From assembly GCA_963760985.1 (NCBI GenBank), contig CAVXFM010000017.1, positions 558,001 to 622,000 of the forward strand: a DNA stretch of 64,000 nt, in the 5' to 3' direction. The notes beneath the pieces are model-generated. The model searched no databases. It saw nothing but the letters and a program-made list of their open reading frames with translations, and was not told the origin of the DNA. The position numbers were made by a program, and so were the translations under genes. Source of the stretch: JACRDG01 sp963760985. Lineage in GTDB: Bacteria; Desulfobacterota; Desulfomonilia; Desulfomonilales; Desulfomonilaceae. This document shows, piece by piece, positions 1-9,423 of the stretch (position 1 is the stretch's first letter; the number at the start of each line of letters is the position of its first letter).

Positions 1-306
1 TTCGAGCGGCACTCCAACGTTGTCCGTGAGGTTGTCGGTAATCAGCGTGCCGACAACACTGATGAAAACGACCGCTGTCCAGTAAATTGAGGGGATATAC
101 TTCCTCGCCCTAAATTGAAGAATCAGAAGTATTATTAACAGGGAACTCATAACGATTGATGTGCCTGTCAATCCAAGATTGAGTGTTGCATTGAGATAAT
201 CCGCGGCTGTTTCGCCAATCGTCGTACAAAGAATTTTGATAATCCAAAAATAGATAGTGACTTCGGGAACCTTGTTTAACATCTTTTCAGCTTGTGTCGA
301 ATTCAT
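1..306 (-). CDS. COG4705-like multi-spanning membrane protein (partial)
   Basis: The N-terminal 102 codons are present; the C-terminus lies beyond the left edge. The ATG at 304-306 follows a GGAGG Shine-Dalgarno 9 nt upstream. The protein starts MNSTQAEKMLNKVPEVT and continues with alternating hydrophobic segments and the short motifs TIGETAADYL and GTLITDNLTD. These are typical of the small four-helix inner-membrane family COG4705 (DUF347-like repeats), from memory of the family. Function is unknown. Such proteins often occur near PepSY and OmpR/EnvZ genes, as here, so a role in metal or envelope stress is a guess only. Confidence 0.75.
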   Translation of the reverse strand, partial: MNSTQAEKMLNKVPEVTIYFWIIKILCTTIGETAADYLNATLNLGLTGTSIVMSSLLIILLILQFRARKYIPSIYWTAVVFISVVGTLITDNLTDNVGVPLE

Positions 307-536
307 AAAGTAAAACCTCCTTATCATGTTTTTAGGGAGTCTTCTCATCAGAGGTGCTGCCAAAGAGAACCAAAGTGACAGTCACCATAGAAGCCTGCAT
401 AATAAGCCTGTCGCACTCCTCCTCAATCGAGTGAAACGGATTGTGAGAGGTGCGTACAGGAACACCGATGGAAGATAACGGAACCAAACGTGCGGTCAGG
501 TTTTATGCGTGTCCCCGAATTATCCCTTCGTATTCA

Positions 537-1082
537 TTACGCCTTGCTGCGGAGCACTCTCAGCGCTCCCAACAGGGTCAGCAGTAGGAGAGGTTCACCT
601 ATGGCGACAGGAAGAATCCGGTTTGAAGCAAGTGTCGGCTTTGGGTTCACGTCGAAGGGCACAAGATCGCTGACGATAGGCCGTTTCTCTTGGGGATCAA
701 CTACTGTCAATGCTGTCCCATATTCTCCGGCTTGAATCAGCCTCATTCCCCATGAGTGGGTGCTTGATTTACCTGGAGACAGCCGATCAATGCGGACCGC
801 TTTTTGCGCGGACCAGTCCTCCAAGTCTACGGGGTGTTCATTGCCAGGTTCCAGCGATACCAACGAGAGATAGACGACCAACCCCTTCAAAGGTCGCTGC
901 CCGATATTTGTCACAGTTCCGATGAAGGCTGACGTGTCCCCCATCTTCAGGATTCCCGGCGGTCGTTCCAGCACCACTTCCACTGACTGAGACGCTGATG
1001 CCAGTGCAGGAAATGTTGAGAAGGTCAAAGTCCCTACAATGACCGTCAAAGACAAGAATTTCTTGTACATGTTGATTTTCAT
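537..1082 (-). CDS. Exported beta-sandwich protein with C-terminal membrane anchor, ABC-exporter partner
   Basis: 181 residues. An N-terminal signal peptide (about residues 5-30, ending near ALASA) precedes a predicted beta-rich domain with GTVTNIGQRPLKGLVV, reminiscent of NEW3/CARDB-type Ig-like domains that sit beside ABC-2 exporters. A hydrophobic stretch near residues 160-175 followed by RVLRSKA fits a C-terminal anchor. It is the last gene of a tight minus-strand group: its start overlaps the permease stop by 4 nt (ATGA), with an AAGGAGG ribosome site 8 nt upstream. Likely an extracytoplasmic accessory of the transporter; substrate unknown. Confidence 0.7.
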   Translation of the reverse strand: MKINMYKKFLSLTVIVGTLTFSTFPALASASQSVEVVLERPPGILKMGDTSAFIGTVTNIGQRPLKGLVVYLSLVSLEPGNEHPVDLEDWSAQKAVRIDRLSPGKSSTHSWGMRLIQAGEYGTALTVVDPQEKRPIVSDLVPFDVNPKPTLASNRILPVAIGEPLLLLTLLGALRVLRSKA

Positions 1083-1831
1083 ATTTCTACCCTCCTTGTA
1101 ACGGTGTGGAGGATCACGAGGATAGTGACAGCGTAGCCGACCATGACAGTAAGCCGGAGAAGTTGGAAGAAGAGTCCCTGACTGTCAATGATCACACTGT
1201 CGAGAGTATTCAATGCGCCCGCTAACGGGTTGAGCAGGTCTATCGCTCTTCCCACCGTGCCTTGCCTTAAAGAAGGCCCGAGAATGACAGGGCTTCCTGC
1301 CAGGAGAAAAATGGTCAGGCCAACCGACAGGGCACTTTTGAAGCTTCCGACTCTGGCTGAGAGAGCGAGAGCTATTCCCCCAAAACTCAAAACCATTAAC
1401 GTTCCCGTAATGAACAAATATTGGATGGCGGACAACAGGTTTTGCCCCGTGCTGCCCACTGCCCAGAGGTAAGGAACGGAAAGCACAAAGAGAATCAGCC
1501 AAGAAAGCATGAGGCCGATCAGTTTCGCCAGCGCAAGTTGGTGTCCGGTAACAGGCGTCAACATCAACGGCTCCAGTGTCTCTCGTTCGCGCTCACCGGC
1601 GAAGCCGTCGCTTCCCCGTATTACCGCAAGCAAGGACGCGAGAGCTATGATGATGCCGCACATCATGTAAACCGCCTGAGCGTTGTCCAACAGACTCAGT
1701 TCCGTGTTGCTGACCAACAAAACGGAGAAGATGCTCAGAACCACACAGGCAATCGCTAAGAAAATGGATCCTCTGGCTGCCATGAGGTCTTCCGTGAATT
1801 CCTTTGTTACCAAGGGCACCAACGTATTCAT
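1079..1831 (-). CDS. ABC-2 type transporter permease
   Basis: 250 residues with about six hydrophobic segments. The motif FAGERERETLEPLMLTPV after the second segment is the characteristic amphipathic stretch of ABC-2 permeases of the NosY/YhaP kind. It overlaps the upstream ATPase by 4 nt and the downstream exported protein by 4 nt, so the three are translationally coupled and probably form one exporter complex. The direction is export or membrane remodelling rather than uptake, because there is no binding protein. The substrate cannot be told from the sequence. Confidence 0.88.
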   Translation of the reverse strand: MNTLVPLVTKEFTEDLMAARGSIFLAIACVVLSIFSVLLVSNTELSLLDNAQAVYMMCGIIIALASLLAVIRGSDGFAGERERETLEPLMLTPVTGHQLALAKLIGLMLSWLILFVLSVPYLWAVGSTGQNLLSAIQYLFITGTLMVLSFGGIALALSARVGSFKSALSVGLTIFLLAGSPVILGPSLRQGTVGRAIDLLNPLAGALNTLDSVIIDSQGLFFQLLRLTVMVGYAVTILVILHTVTRRVEI

Positions 1832-2739
1832 GCCGCGCCTCGTGTTGTGTGGGAAAGGTAGAGGTCTTCCAATCCACGTGATACTGCCTGTGCTTCGATA
1901 AGCGGCAGACCACTATCCACAAGAGTTTTAATAGCCTGCGCGGGGGCGATGCCTTCTATTACACAGGTGACCCACCCCTCTTTTTGTTCAACCAATGAAA
2001 TACCGGGGTATTCCCAAGGTGAAGCAATTGAGCCGCCATTTCCGACATGAAAACGATATCGAGCAGATCGATCACCTTGGCTATAAGCCAGCGGTCCCTC
2101 ATAGCGAACGTTCCCGCGATCCAGAATCGCAATGCGATTGCACAAACGCTCCACATCGTCCAGGATGTGCGTCGAAATAACGACTGTTAGTCCCTTTTCC
2201 TGGTTGAGACCAAGTAAAAGGTCATGGATTTCCCTTCTTCCCCGTGGATCGAGACCATTGGTCGGCTCATCCAGGAACAGGATCACGGCATCGTTTACTA
2301 TGGCCCTGGCAATGCCCAAGCGCTGCTTCATTCCACGGGAAAACGTCCTAATGGGACGACGGTCATCAGGGTCCAATCCCACCTGTTGCAGCCTTGCACG
2401 AAGGTCATCGGTACTGAACGCCATTCCGTACAATTGGCTGAAAAACCTCAGATAGCCCTGAGCTGACATCCATCCGTAAAGGCCGTGAGATTCGGGCAAG
2501 GCGTTGACTTTTTGACGCAAAATGTGCCCTGACCTAGACGGATCCATCCCCAACACAGAGATCTCTCCTTTGTCCGGGCTGACGATGCCCAAAAGGATAC
2601 GGAGAGTTGTTGTTTTGCCTGAGCCGTTTGGTCCAAGGAACCCGTAAATATCTCCGTGGTGCACCGTCATGGAAATGGAGTCGAGAATGACCTTTTCTTC
2701 AAAGGATTTTACCAGTCCACGAACTTCTATCGCTGTCAT
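1828..2739 (-). CDS. ABC transporter ATP-binding protein
   Basis: 303 residues from the ATG at 2739, which has GAGGAGG 6 nt upstream; an in-frame start 24 nt further upstream lacks such a site. Walker A is GPNGSGKTT, the signature is FSRGMKQRL (Ser-Arg-Gly instead of Ser-Gly-Gly), Walker B is VILFLDEPTNGLDP and the switch His lies in VVISTHILDD. About 80 residues follow the nucleotide-binding domain, as in DrrA/NosF-type exporters. It energises the permease encoded immediately downstream. Confidence 0.93.
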   Translation of the reverse strand: MTAIEVRGLVKSFEEKVILDSISMTVHHGDIYGFLGPNGSGKTTTLRILLGIVSPDKGEISVLGMDPSRSGHILRQKVNALPESHGLYGWMSAQGYLRFFSQLYGMAFSTDDLRARLQQVGLDPDDRRPIRTFSRGMKQRLGIARAIVNDAVILFLDEPTNGLDPRGRREIHDLLLGLNQEKGLTVVISTHILDDVERLCNRIAILDRGNVRYEGPLAYSQGDRSARYRFHVGNGGSIASPWEYPGISLVEQKEGWVTCVIEGIAPAQAIKTLVDSGLPLIEAQAVSRGLEDLYLSHTTRGAA

Positions 2740-2807
2740 TGGAGCCTCCTCGAAAATTCCCAAAAAGATCGAAGCAATCCTGGTTGCCCTGCGGAAGACC
2801 TGAACGG

Positions 2808-3206
2808 TCAGTCCTCGCTTTCACTACCTTCGTGTTCCGACTCCTTGTTGTCCAAATCGACGGGCTGCTTTTTGACCACAGCGCCTGTCCCGGCGTCCAC
2901 CTTCACATCCATGCCGTTATTCAGTCGGACGTCGTACACGAGGCAACCATTCTCGTTTTCCAGCTGAACCTTGGTTACGGCGGTTCCCGGATTGGCAGCC
3001 AAGGCCGCTGCCAAGGCAACGTCGGCTTTGATCTTGGCTAACGAGGAAAGGTCCCTAGGTTCCGGCTCAGGCACTTTGATGCTGCACGTAGAGCTGGGGT
3101 GGTGACTGACCTCTTTGTCGGCAGCAGCAAGGCTTTGCCAGGCCAAGATCATTGCCAAAGCGAGCCCCAGGCTGCTTACCTTCATCACGCGGGCGTTCGG
3201 TGTCAT
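2808..3206 (-). CDS. PepSY-domain exported protein
   Basis: 132 residues. A signal peptide (about residues 8-28, ending SLAAA) is followed by a single PepSY-like unit: ALAANPGTAVTKVQLENENG then VYDVRL, DVKVDAGTGAVV. The acidic tail EHEGSESED is unusual and could bind cations. AGGAGG lies 7 nt before the ATG. It sits between the exporter genes and a two-component pair, the common arrangement for periplasmic PepSY proteins that tune envelope or metal-responsive kinases; that link is inference. Confidence 0.8.
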   Translation of the reverse strand: MTPNARVMKVSSLGLALAMILAWQSLAAADKEVSHHPSSTCSIKVPEPEPRDLSSLAKIKADVALAAALAANPGTAVTKVQLENENGCLVYDVRLNNGMDVKVDAGTGAVVKKQPVDLDNKESEHEGSESED

Positions 3207-3337
3207 GTTTTACCTCCTGAACCTTCCGGTTCCCTTCTTTGAGATAATTATGCGTCAGGAGGATTACAGGAACCTTGCCCCAACATTACAAAGTGGAAAG
3301 GTTTTTGGAGGAGAGCATGGGGAGGTCGTTCTGAGAA

Positions 3338-4741
3338 TTAGATTTTCTTAGGAAGGTATAGCGTAAACAAGGAGCCGGCACCTGGTTGGCTGAACACCTC
3401 TACTGACCCTCCGTGGGCTTGCACGATGGCCTTCACGAGGCTCAACCCTAACCCAAGTCCCCGCTGGGAACGGCTCTGATCGCCACGGTACAGTCGATCC
3501 CAAATCTTGGGCAATTCTTCCGGGGAGATGCCTATTCCGGTATCCTTTATGAAAATGGTGACTTGCCGCCGTATCAGAGAAGCTTCCACATCAATCGTCC
3601 CCCCACTGGGAGTGTACTTGACGGCATTGTCGAGTAAATTTGCCAGCACCTGCCGGATTCTGTGGGGGTCAGCGTTTGTGGAAAGATCCTTGGGGTATTT
3701 TGTGCGAATTACAAGATTCTTGTCCTCAGCAACATAACGGTACAGTTCGACAACGTTTTCCAAAAGACTCGCAATGTCCACCAGCTGAAGATGCAATTTC
3801 AGAGCACCCGTCTCAGCTTCAGATATGTCCATCAGAGTGTTCAGCATGATGAGAACCCGCTCGGATTCCTCCACACAATCAGCCAGAGCATCCTGACAGG
3901 TCTCAGTAGTCTGGTTCGATTGGAGAGCCATTTCTGCGATACCGCGCAGCCTCGTCATCGGAGTACGTAAGTCATGAGCAACATTGTCCAAGGCTTCTTT
4001 CATCCCCTTTATCAAGACCTCAATCTTTGCGAGCATCTTGTTAAAAAGAAGGACTAACTCATCGAGTTCATCGCCGGTGTTTCTGCTCGGTATGCGAAGG
4101 TCCATCTTGCCGGTTTCGATCACGGAGCGGGCAGTGGCGACAAGATGACGAATGGGGTGAAGCGCACGACCGGCAAGTATTTGGCCCCCGGCAAAGCCAA
4201 TGAGAATCATAGGTATGAAAACACTGGAAAACACCACGCGAAAGCTCTCCAAGAGTTCTTCCCTCGCTTCCGTGCTCTTGCCGACTTGAAGGAAACGACC
4301 ATCGGAGAGGCGAGCCGAGGCAATCTCCAGCGCGTTCTCATCGGTCTTCGACGTGACACGACTCCATTGTTCTTCCTTATTCGCAGTCGGCCTTTCAATT
4401 TCGTGAACGTCGAGATTGCCCCACTGGTCCGGCAGATTCAAGAAGAGCGTATTGCCTGATCGTCCTATCACACGAATAAAAAAAGAGTTTCGTTTGCCGG
4501 AGTGTTTGTCAGAAGTGACTTTGTTGGTCAGGGCATTAATCCCTCCTTCCTGATACTCATCCCCATATTCCTTGAGTGTTGACTGAATAATTTGTCGATC
4601 TTTCTGCTGAATGGAAGAAGAAAGGAAGAAGTACGCGAGAATAAACAGGGACACGGAACTGAGAATAAAAATGGTCGAATACCACACAGCCAATCGGAAG
4701 CCGATGGTCTTACTCCACTGTTTAAGAGACTTTAAGGACAT
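3338..4741 (-). CDS. Sensor histidine kinase, EnvZ/CusS type
   Basis: 467 residues. Membrane helices near residues 15-35 and 165-188 flank a periplasmic domain of about 130 residues; a HAMP linker follows (LHPIRHLVATARSV). The dimerisation box is ALDNVAHDLRTPMTRL with the phospho-accepting His, and the ATPase has LLDNAVKYTP (N box), DTGIGI (G1) and GLGLGLSLV (G2). It overlaps the upstream response regulator by 20 nt and is its cognate kinase. Because an exporter and PepSY protein follow in the same orientation, envelope or metal stress is a plausible signal; the ligand is not known. Confidence 0.92.
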   Translation of the reverse strand: MSLKSLKQWSKTIGFRLAVWYSTIFILSSVSLFILAYFFLSSSIQQKDRQIIQSTLKEYGDEYQEGGINALTNKVTSDKHSGKRNSFFIRVIGRSGNTLFLNLPDQWGNLDVHEIERPTANKEEQWSRVTSKTDENALEIASARLSDGRFLQVGKSTEAREELLESFRVVFSSVFIPMILIGFAGGQILAGRALHPIRHLVATARSVIETGKMDLRIPSRNTGDELDELVLLFNKMLAKIEVLIKGMKEALDNVAHDLRTPMTRLRGIAEMALQSNQTTETCQDALADCVEESERVLIMLNTLMDISEAETGALKLHLQLVDIASLLENVVELYRYVAEDKNLVIRTKYPKDLSTNADPHRIRQVLANLLDNAVKYTPSGGTIDVEASLIRRQVTIFIKDTGIGISPEELPKIWDRLYRGDQSRSQRGLGLGLSLVKAIVQAHGGSVEVFSQPGAGSLFTLYLPKKI

Positions 4742-5396
4742 AGCCGACTCCCCGGATGGTATGAATCATCTTCTGCGCGAAATTTCTATCCACCTTGTTT
4801 CGTAACCTGCAAACCAAAACATCCACCACGTTTGTCTGCGGATCGAAACTGTAGTCCCAGACATGTTCCAGGATCATGGTCTTGGAAACGACCCTTCCTG
4901 TATTCCGCATCAGATACTCCAGAAGAGCAAACTCGCGAGGCTGCAGGTCAATCTTGCGGTCTTCCCGAAAAATCTCTCGTGTGAGAAGGTCGAGGTGAAG
5001 ATTCCCCGCCACCAACCGAGTCGGCAAAGTGGGAGGGCCGGCTCTACGGATGAGAGCTTGCAGGCGTGCGAGCAGTTCGGAAAAGGAAAACGGTTTCACC
5101 AGATAGTCGTCACTCCCCGTCTGAAGCCCCTTGACCCGATCATCCACGGACCGCTTTGCGCTCAGAATGATCACAGGGGTGTTGATCTCCTGACGTCGAA
5201 TCTCTTCAATAAGACTCAACCCGTCCCGTTTCGGCAACATGACGTCAATGACGCAAGCGTCGTAGGGCTCGGTCAGTGCCAGATGAAGGCCAGTCTCACC
5301 GTCGGCCGCGTGATCCACGGCAAAGCCCGCCTGTTCGAGTCCCTTAGTAACAAAAAAGGCTATCTTCTCGTCGTCTTCCACGAGCAGAACCCTCAC
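4722..5396 (-). CDS. OmpR-family response regulator
   Basis: 224 residues. Receiver domain with acidic pocket VEDDEK, phosphorylated Asp in CVIDVMLPKRDG, and KPFSFSELLARLQ; the C-terminal half is an OmpR winged helix (LQPREFALLEYLMRN, NVVDVLVCRLRNKVD, IRGVGYVL). A GTG at 5396 is preferred because AGGAGG lies 9 nt before it; a TTG at 5402 is closer to that site than usual. Pairs with the overlapping sensor kinase downstream and probably regulates the neighbouring exporter/PepSY genes. Confidence 0.93.
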   Translation of the reverse strand: MRVLLVEDDEKIAFFVTKGLEQAGFAVDHAADGETGLHLALTEPYDACVIDVMLPKRDGLSLIEEIRRQEINTPVIILSAKRSVDDRVKGLQTGSDDYLVKPFSFSELLARLQALIRRAGPPTLPTRLVAGNLHLDLLTREIFREDRKIDLQPREFALLEYLMRNTGRVVSKTMILEHVWDYSFDPQTNVVDVLVCRLRNKVDRNFAQKMIHTIRGVGYVLKVS

Positions 5397-6134
5397 GGTC
5401 AAGGTCCTCCTTCCTTTTTCAACTCAGCAATAATCTACCACATAACCGGTGTCCGACGAGGACGTTCCGCGGCATGAACATGTCGATCCGCTCGATCTCC
5501 ACAACGGTCAACGCAGGGCGTGTGCCTCGATTCACGTAGTGGGGAGTCGGTCAGACCATGCTCAGCGGCATCCTGGCGGTAAAGGCTCTGGCGCAGGGCA
5601 TCTTGGTGAGTACGGGCTGGCATTTCAAATTCGGCCATTTCCCGTGAGCATCTTGTGCCTGCCGAGAAAGGCCAATGATATGCGAAACTCAAGGAGTCCC
5701 GGTGACCCTGCTTGATCTTTCGGTGGTTGACACGCATGGACATGGTCTTTATCATAAAGAAGGTCATCCGAGGACGAACGCATAACATTCCGCTCCCATC
5801 GAGGTGCGGGAGTGAACTCTTGTCGGCATTTGCGCAAGACTGCTTGTGAGGGAAATCGTTACTCTTTGGTGTGAGCAGGGCTACCGATAGGTGAATCACA
5901 GGGGTGGTTGGCCTTTTGAGTTGCAGCGACAAATAGGGGACAGGCTAGGGCGGAAAAACCTTTTTCGGCAGTCAGTCGCAACGGTAACTGGACTCATGGA
6001 ATAGTGCAGCGACTCACGCTCCTGCCGGGTAACACTGATTCTGTCCCCTCCTGTCATGGGAGAGCTTATCGCTTGGGTAAGCTTTTTGAAAAACCCCACC
6101 GTAACAGCCAACCAGCCGGCGATGGAGACAGCCA
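5397..6134. other. Intergenic region without a supportable gene
   Basis: About 740 bp between the divergent response regulator (minus) and the rubrerythrin-like gene (plus). No frame shows convincing protein character. It should carry the promoters of both flanking operons, but I do not see a confident sigma70 or sigma54 element. The rubrerythrin-like gene start is preceded by GATGGAGA, an acceptable ribosome site. Confidence 0.5.
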
Positions 6135-6629
6135 ATGGATTATCCCGTTTTTCGAGCCGGTGAAATCCTGGACATGGCCATTCAGATTGAGCATCAGGGC
6201 CTCCAATTTTATGAAGCCTGCGAATCGGCGGTTCTGCAACCACACGTGAAGGACGTGTTCCGGCACTTGAGGGAGCAGGAGCGGTTGCACGTAGACATCT
6301 TTTCTCGGATGAAAGCAGGGCTCAGCGATTATTCACTTCCGGAATCATATCCGGGAGAGATGCGCAACTACCTCGATGGCTTTGTCAAGGACCGGGTCTT
6401 TCAAGACTTCTCAGAAACCTTCCCGGAAGGGCTCGCCATCGAAGATCCGTTCAAGGCCATCGAGTTCGGTATCGGCTTCGAGAAGCGATCAATACTCTTT
6501 TACTCAGCGGTGAAAGACATGATTCGCCCTTCCGAGGCCAGCGTAGTGGACGACGTAATTGCGCAGGAACATGCTCACATACGTTGGCTCCTTGCCTTGC
6601 GCCACAAACTGGAGCAAGCGCGGACTTGA
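6135..6629 (+). CDS. Rubrerythrin/ferritin-like diiron protein
   Basis: 164 residues forming a four-helix bundle. Metal ligands of the ferritin-like type are visible: EHQGLQFYE (helix 1), EQERLH (Glu-x2-His, helix 2), EKRSILFY (helix 3) and AQEHAH (Glu-x2-His, helix 4). There is no C-terminal rubredoxin domain, so it is an erythrin-like or YciE-type short form. Such proteins reduce peroxide or sense oxygen in anaerobes. It lies 24 nt upstream of the hydrogenase genes in the same direction, suggesting co-transcription and either electron supply from, or protection of, the hydrogenase. Confidence 0.87.
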   Translation: MDYPVFRAGEILDMAIQIEHQGLQFYEACESAVLQPHVKDVFRHLREQERLHVDIFSRMKAGLSDYSLPESYPGEMRNYLDGFVKDRVFQDFSETFPEGLAIEDPFKAIEFGIGFEKRSILFYSAVKDMIRPSEASVVDDVIAQEHAHIRWLLALRHKLEQART

Positions 6630-6653
6630 ACGCACTGACACGCAGGAGGGGGT

Positions 6654-7703
6654 ATGCAAGCGTACGTGGTTTTACACCGAGATTGGAGCATTTTCCTGGC
6701 TCGAATCGTCGAAAGTCGGGTGGTGCTGGGGCCGCGTGAGAGGCCTGATCAGCCTGGGTTTCACCGTTTCGATCGCGTGCACGATCCGCTGGATCTGACC
6801 CTCGACTACGTGACCACCACGATTCCCCCGAAGAAAGCATTCTTTCCACCCACAGAAGTCCTGTTCTCTTTCACCGAAACCAGTCCGCCGGAAATGGATC
6901 TTGTCCGAGAAACGTTCCCGTTCGTGCTCATTGGTGTGCACCCTTGCGATTTGGCGGCCATAGATGCTTTGGATGCGGCGTACTCATATCCACCTGCGGA
7001 AGTGAGATGGGCGTCGGACAGAAGGCGGGCAACGATTATCGGCTTTGATTGCCTACCCGATGAGTATTGCTTTTGCACTTCCATGGGAACCGCGGACTCC
7101 AGAAAAGCGTGCGACCTCTTTCTTACGCCGATTGACGGAGCCTATTTCGTGGAGGTCCACACCTCGGCAGGAGCAAGCCTCCTCGAAGCTGCCAGAACTG
7201 CTCTGCCGCGGGCCAGGGATCTGGAACAGGTGCAGCAATGGCACGCGGAAAAACAGTCACGGACTATCGCCAAGTTGGATGCCTCCATAGAGGAATTCGC
7301 AGACATCCTCGCCCGTGGCGGCCTGACTCGTATATGGCAAGAGATCGCGTCAAGGTGTTACAGCTGCGGATCGTGCAACACCACCTGTCCCACTTGTTTC
7401 TGCTTCAATATAGACGACGAATTCGATCTCACACTGGCTGGTGGAGTGCGAAAACGCTCATGGGATTCTTGCCAACTTCCGGACTTTGCGCTTGTTGCAG
7501 GCGGACACAACTTCCGTGGGGAGCGATGGCAACGAGTGAGGCACCGCTGGCACCGCAAGTTCCTCTATCTTTACAAGCGATTGGGACGTCCCTTTTGCAC
7601 GGGGTGCGGTCGTTGCAGCCGCGCCTGTACTGCGGATATCAACATGGTGGACGTTTCGAATGAACTGATACGTCATTCCCGCATGGGGGCTCGCAATGCG
7701 TGA
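6654..7703 (+). CDS. [NiFe] (sulf)hydrogenase beta subunit, iron-sulfur protein
   Basis: 349 residues, the usual length of HydB/HyhB, HyhL-complex beta, and AsrA-like subunits. The N-terminal two thirds carry FVLIGVHPCDLAAIDALD, a hallmark of this family. The C-terminus has two 4Fe-4S cluster motifs, SCGSCNTTCPTCFCF and FCTGCGRCSRACTADINM. It relays electrons between the gamma diaphorase and the hydrogenase module. AGGAGG precedes the ATG, and the stop overlaps the next gene by 8 nt. Co-location with delta and alpha subunits identifies a group 3b-type bidirectional hydrogenase rather than a sulfite reductase. Confidence 0.92.
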   Translation: MQAYVVLHRDWSIFLARIVESRVVLGPRERPDQPGFHRFDRVHDPLDLTLDYVTTTIPPKKAFFPPTEVLFSFTETSPPEMDLVRETFPFVLIGVHPCDLAAIDALDAAYSYPPAEVRWASDRRRATIIGFDCLPDEYCFCTSMGTADSRKACDLFLTPIDGAYFVEVHTSAGASLLEAARTALPRARDLEQVQQWHAEKQSRTIAKLDASIEEFADILARGGLTRIWQEIASRCYSCGSCNTTCPTCFCFNIDDEFDLTLAGGVRKRSWDSCQLPDFALVAGGHNFRGERWQRVRHRWHRKFLYLYKRLGRPFCTGCGRCSRACTADINMVDVSNELIRHSRMGARNA

Positions 7704-8583
7704 ACATGGCACTGACACGATACACGTAAGCCAAAGGGTATTCTATAAGCCGGAATTGGGGAAGGTGGTCAAGGCGTACCAGATGAGACCTACCGAAAGT
7801 TTCCTGGAAATTCAATTGGCTGACGGTCGGCCGCTCAATCATACACCCGGGCAATTTGCCATGGTGTCTGTGTTCGGCCACGGCGAAGCACCAATATCTA
7901 TTTGCTCTTCGCCGACCCACCAAGAGAGCTTTGAATTGTGCGTGAGAGCAGTGGGAAACCTGAGCAGGGCAGTGGACGCCGTGTCCGCGGGCGATTGGCT
8001 CGGAATCAGAGGACCCTACGGACGAGGCTTTCCAGTCTCTGAAATGAGAGGTCAAGACGTCCTGGCCATTGCCGGAGGCATCGGTTTGGCCCCTCTTCGG
8101 TCTTTGATAACTTACGTGCTGGATAATCGCGACGATTTCAGACGATTGATCGTGGTGTATGGTGCGCGAAACCCATCCGGTCTTCTGTTTCAGGATGATC
8201 TGGAACAATGGGCCAGAGCGCCCGACACTGAGGTGTACGTGACGGTCGATACACCCAGTGAAACGTGGAAGGGGCGAACCGGCGTACTCACCTTGCCTCT
8301 GCGGGAGATCGATATCGATTCCCGCGTGGGCATGGCGGTTGCGGCAGTCGGCCCGCCTGTGATGTACCGGTTCGTGGCAATGGAACTGCTCAAGAAGGGT
8401 CTGAAGGAGGATCAGATCTACTTTTCGCTGGAACGGCAATTCAAGTGCGGGATCGGGAAATGTGGTCATTGTCAGCTCAATGACGTATACGTGTGCCAGG
8501 ATGGACCAGTGTTTCCTTATTCGGAACTTCTGGGTCGCACCGAGGCTGTGGAAGCCTGGGCACCGGAAAAAAATCAGGATTAG
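7696..8583 (+). CDS. [NiFe] hydrogenase gamma subunit, FAD/NAD(P)-binding reductase
   Basis: 295 residues. A ferredoxin-reductase fold: FAD-binding barrel (PISICSSPTHQESFELCVR), NAD(P) domain starting AGGIGLAPLRSLI, and a C-terminal cysteine cluster KCGIGKCGHCQL...VC for a 2Fe-2S centre, as in dihydroorotate dehydrogenase B subunit, HydG and AsrB. It passes electrons between pyridine nucleotide and the beta subunit. The start overlaps the beta subunit stop by 8 nt, and the delta subunit begins 21 nt downstream. NAD versus NADP preference cannot be judged. Confidence 0.93.
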   Translation: MREHGTDTIHVSQRVFYKPELGKVVKAYQMRPTESFLEIQLADGRPLNHTPGQFAMVSVFGHGEAPISICSSPTHQESFELCVRAVGNLSRAVDAVSAGDWLGIRGPYGRGFPVSEMRGQDVLAIAGGIGLAPLRSLITYVLDNRDDFRRLIVVYGARNPSGLLFQDDLEQWARAPDTEVYVTVDTPSETWKGRTGVLTLPLREIDIDSRVGMAVAAVGPPVMYRFVAMELLKKGLKEDQIYFSLERQFKCGIGKCGHCQLNDVYVCQDGPVFPYSELLGRTEAVEAWAPEKNQD

Positions 8584-8604
8584 CACTCACCAGGGAGCCA
8601 CATC

Positions 8605-9423
8605 ATGAAGGAACAGGTCAAGCCTCGAGTCGCTTTCTTCGATTTCGCCTGCTGCGAAGGATGCCAACTGACCGTTCTGCAACTTGAGGAAAAGCTTCTG
8701 GAAATACTTTCACATGTGGAGATAGTCACCTGGCGCGAGGTCATGACGGGTGAAAGCCTCGACTATGACATAGCCTTCTGTGAAGGCAGCATAACACGAA
8801 GTCAGGACATAGACCGCATAAAAGGAATTCGAAAAACAGCCAAGACCCTCGTTTCTCTGGGCGCGTGTGCGAGCATTGGTTGCCACAACGCGCTCAAGAA
8901 TACGCGCTCCATGGAGGAGATGCTTACTGTCGTGTACGGCCCGGACGCGCACCACTTCGACACCATTCCGGCACGGCCGATTACCGCGGTGGTCCCGGTT
9001 GACTATCAGATCCACGGTTGCCCTATCAGTTTGCCGGAATTCTTAACTGTATTCAAGCACATCGTCACCGGTCAGTCCTATTCGCCTCCCAACCAACCGG
9101 TGTGCGTCGAGTGCAAGCTTAACGACCATCTGTGTGTGTACGAGAAAGGTCTCGTATGCCTCGGACCGGTCACTCGATGTGGATGTAATGCGAGATGCAC
9201 CGCGTACGGCGACCCGTGCCAGGGGTGCCGCGGCTTCATCAATGAGCCGAATCTCGATGCCACTGCGACCGTCCTTTCTCGGGAGCATCTCCACACGATA
9301 ATGGCTTCAGTGGCCAGAAAGAACTCCCTCGTGGCAGAGGAGATTCGGGACAGATTCGCAGTATATAACAATTGGCCGGACCTACGACGTGAGGAGACTA
9401 TCAGCCATGGCGAAGGACGCTAA
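8605..9423 (+). CDS. [NiFe] hydrogenase delta (small) subunit
   Basis: 272 residues of the NADH:quinone oxidoreductase 20-kDa-like family. The proximal cluster ligands are visible: FACCEGCQLTVLQ, GACASIGCHN and IHGCPIS. A further cysteine-rich part (CVECKL, CVCLGPVTRCGCNARC-like region, CQGCRGF) is typical of group 3 cytoplasmic hydrogenases and would bind additional 4Fe-4S clusters. No Tat signal, so cytoplasmic. GGGAG precedes the ATG. It overlaps the large-subunit start by 17 nt. Confidence 0.94.
   Translation: MKEQVKPRVAFFDFACCEGCQLTVLQLEEKLLEILSHVEIVTWREVMTGESLDYDIAFCEGSITRSQDIDRIKGIRKTAKTLVSLGACASIGCHNALKNTRSMEEMLTVVYGPDAHHFDTIPARPITAVVPVDYQIHGCPISLPEFLTVFKHIVTGQSYSPPNQPVCVECKLNDHLCVYEKGLVCLGPVTRCGCNARCTAYGDPCQGCRGFINEPNLDATATVLSREHLHTIMASVARKNSLVAEEIRDRFAVYNNWPDLRREETISHGEGR

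Noticed and set aside
5474..5647. Frame MNMSIRSIS... with one in-frame TAG that could read on to GWHFKFGHFP
   Set aside because: No recognised family, no ribosome site and no pyrrolysine machinery; probably chance.
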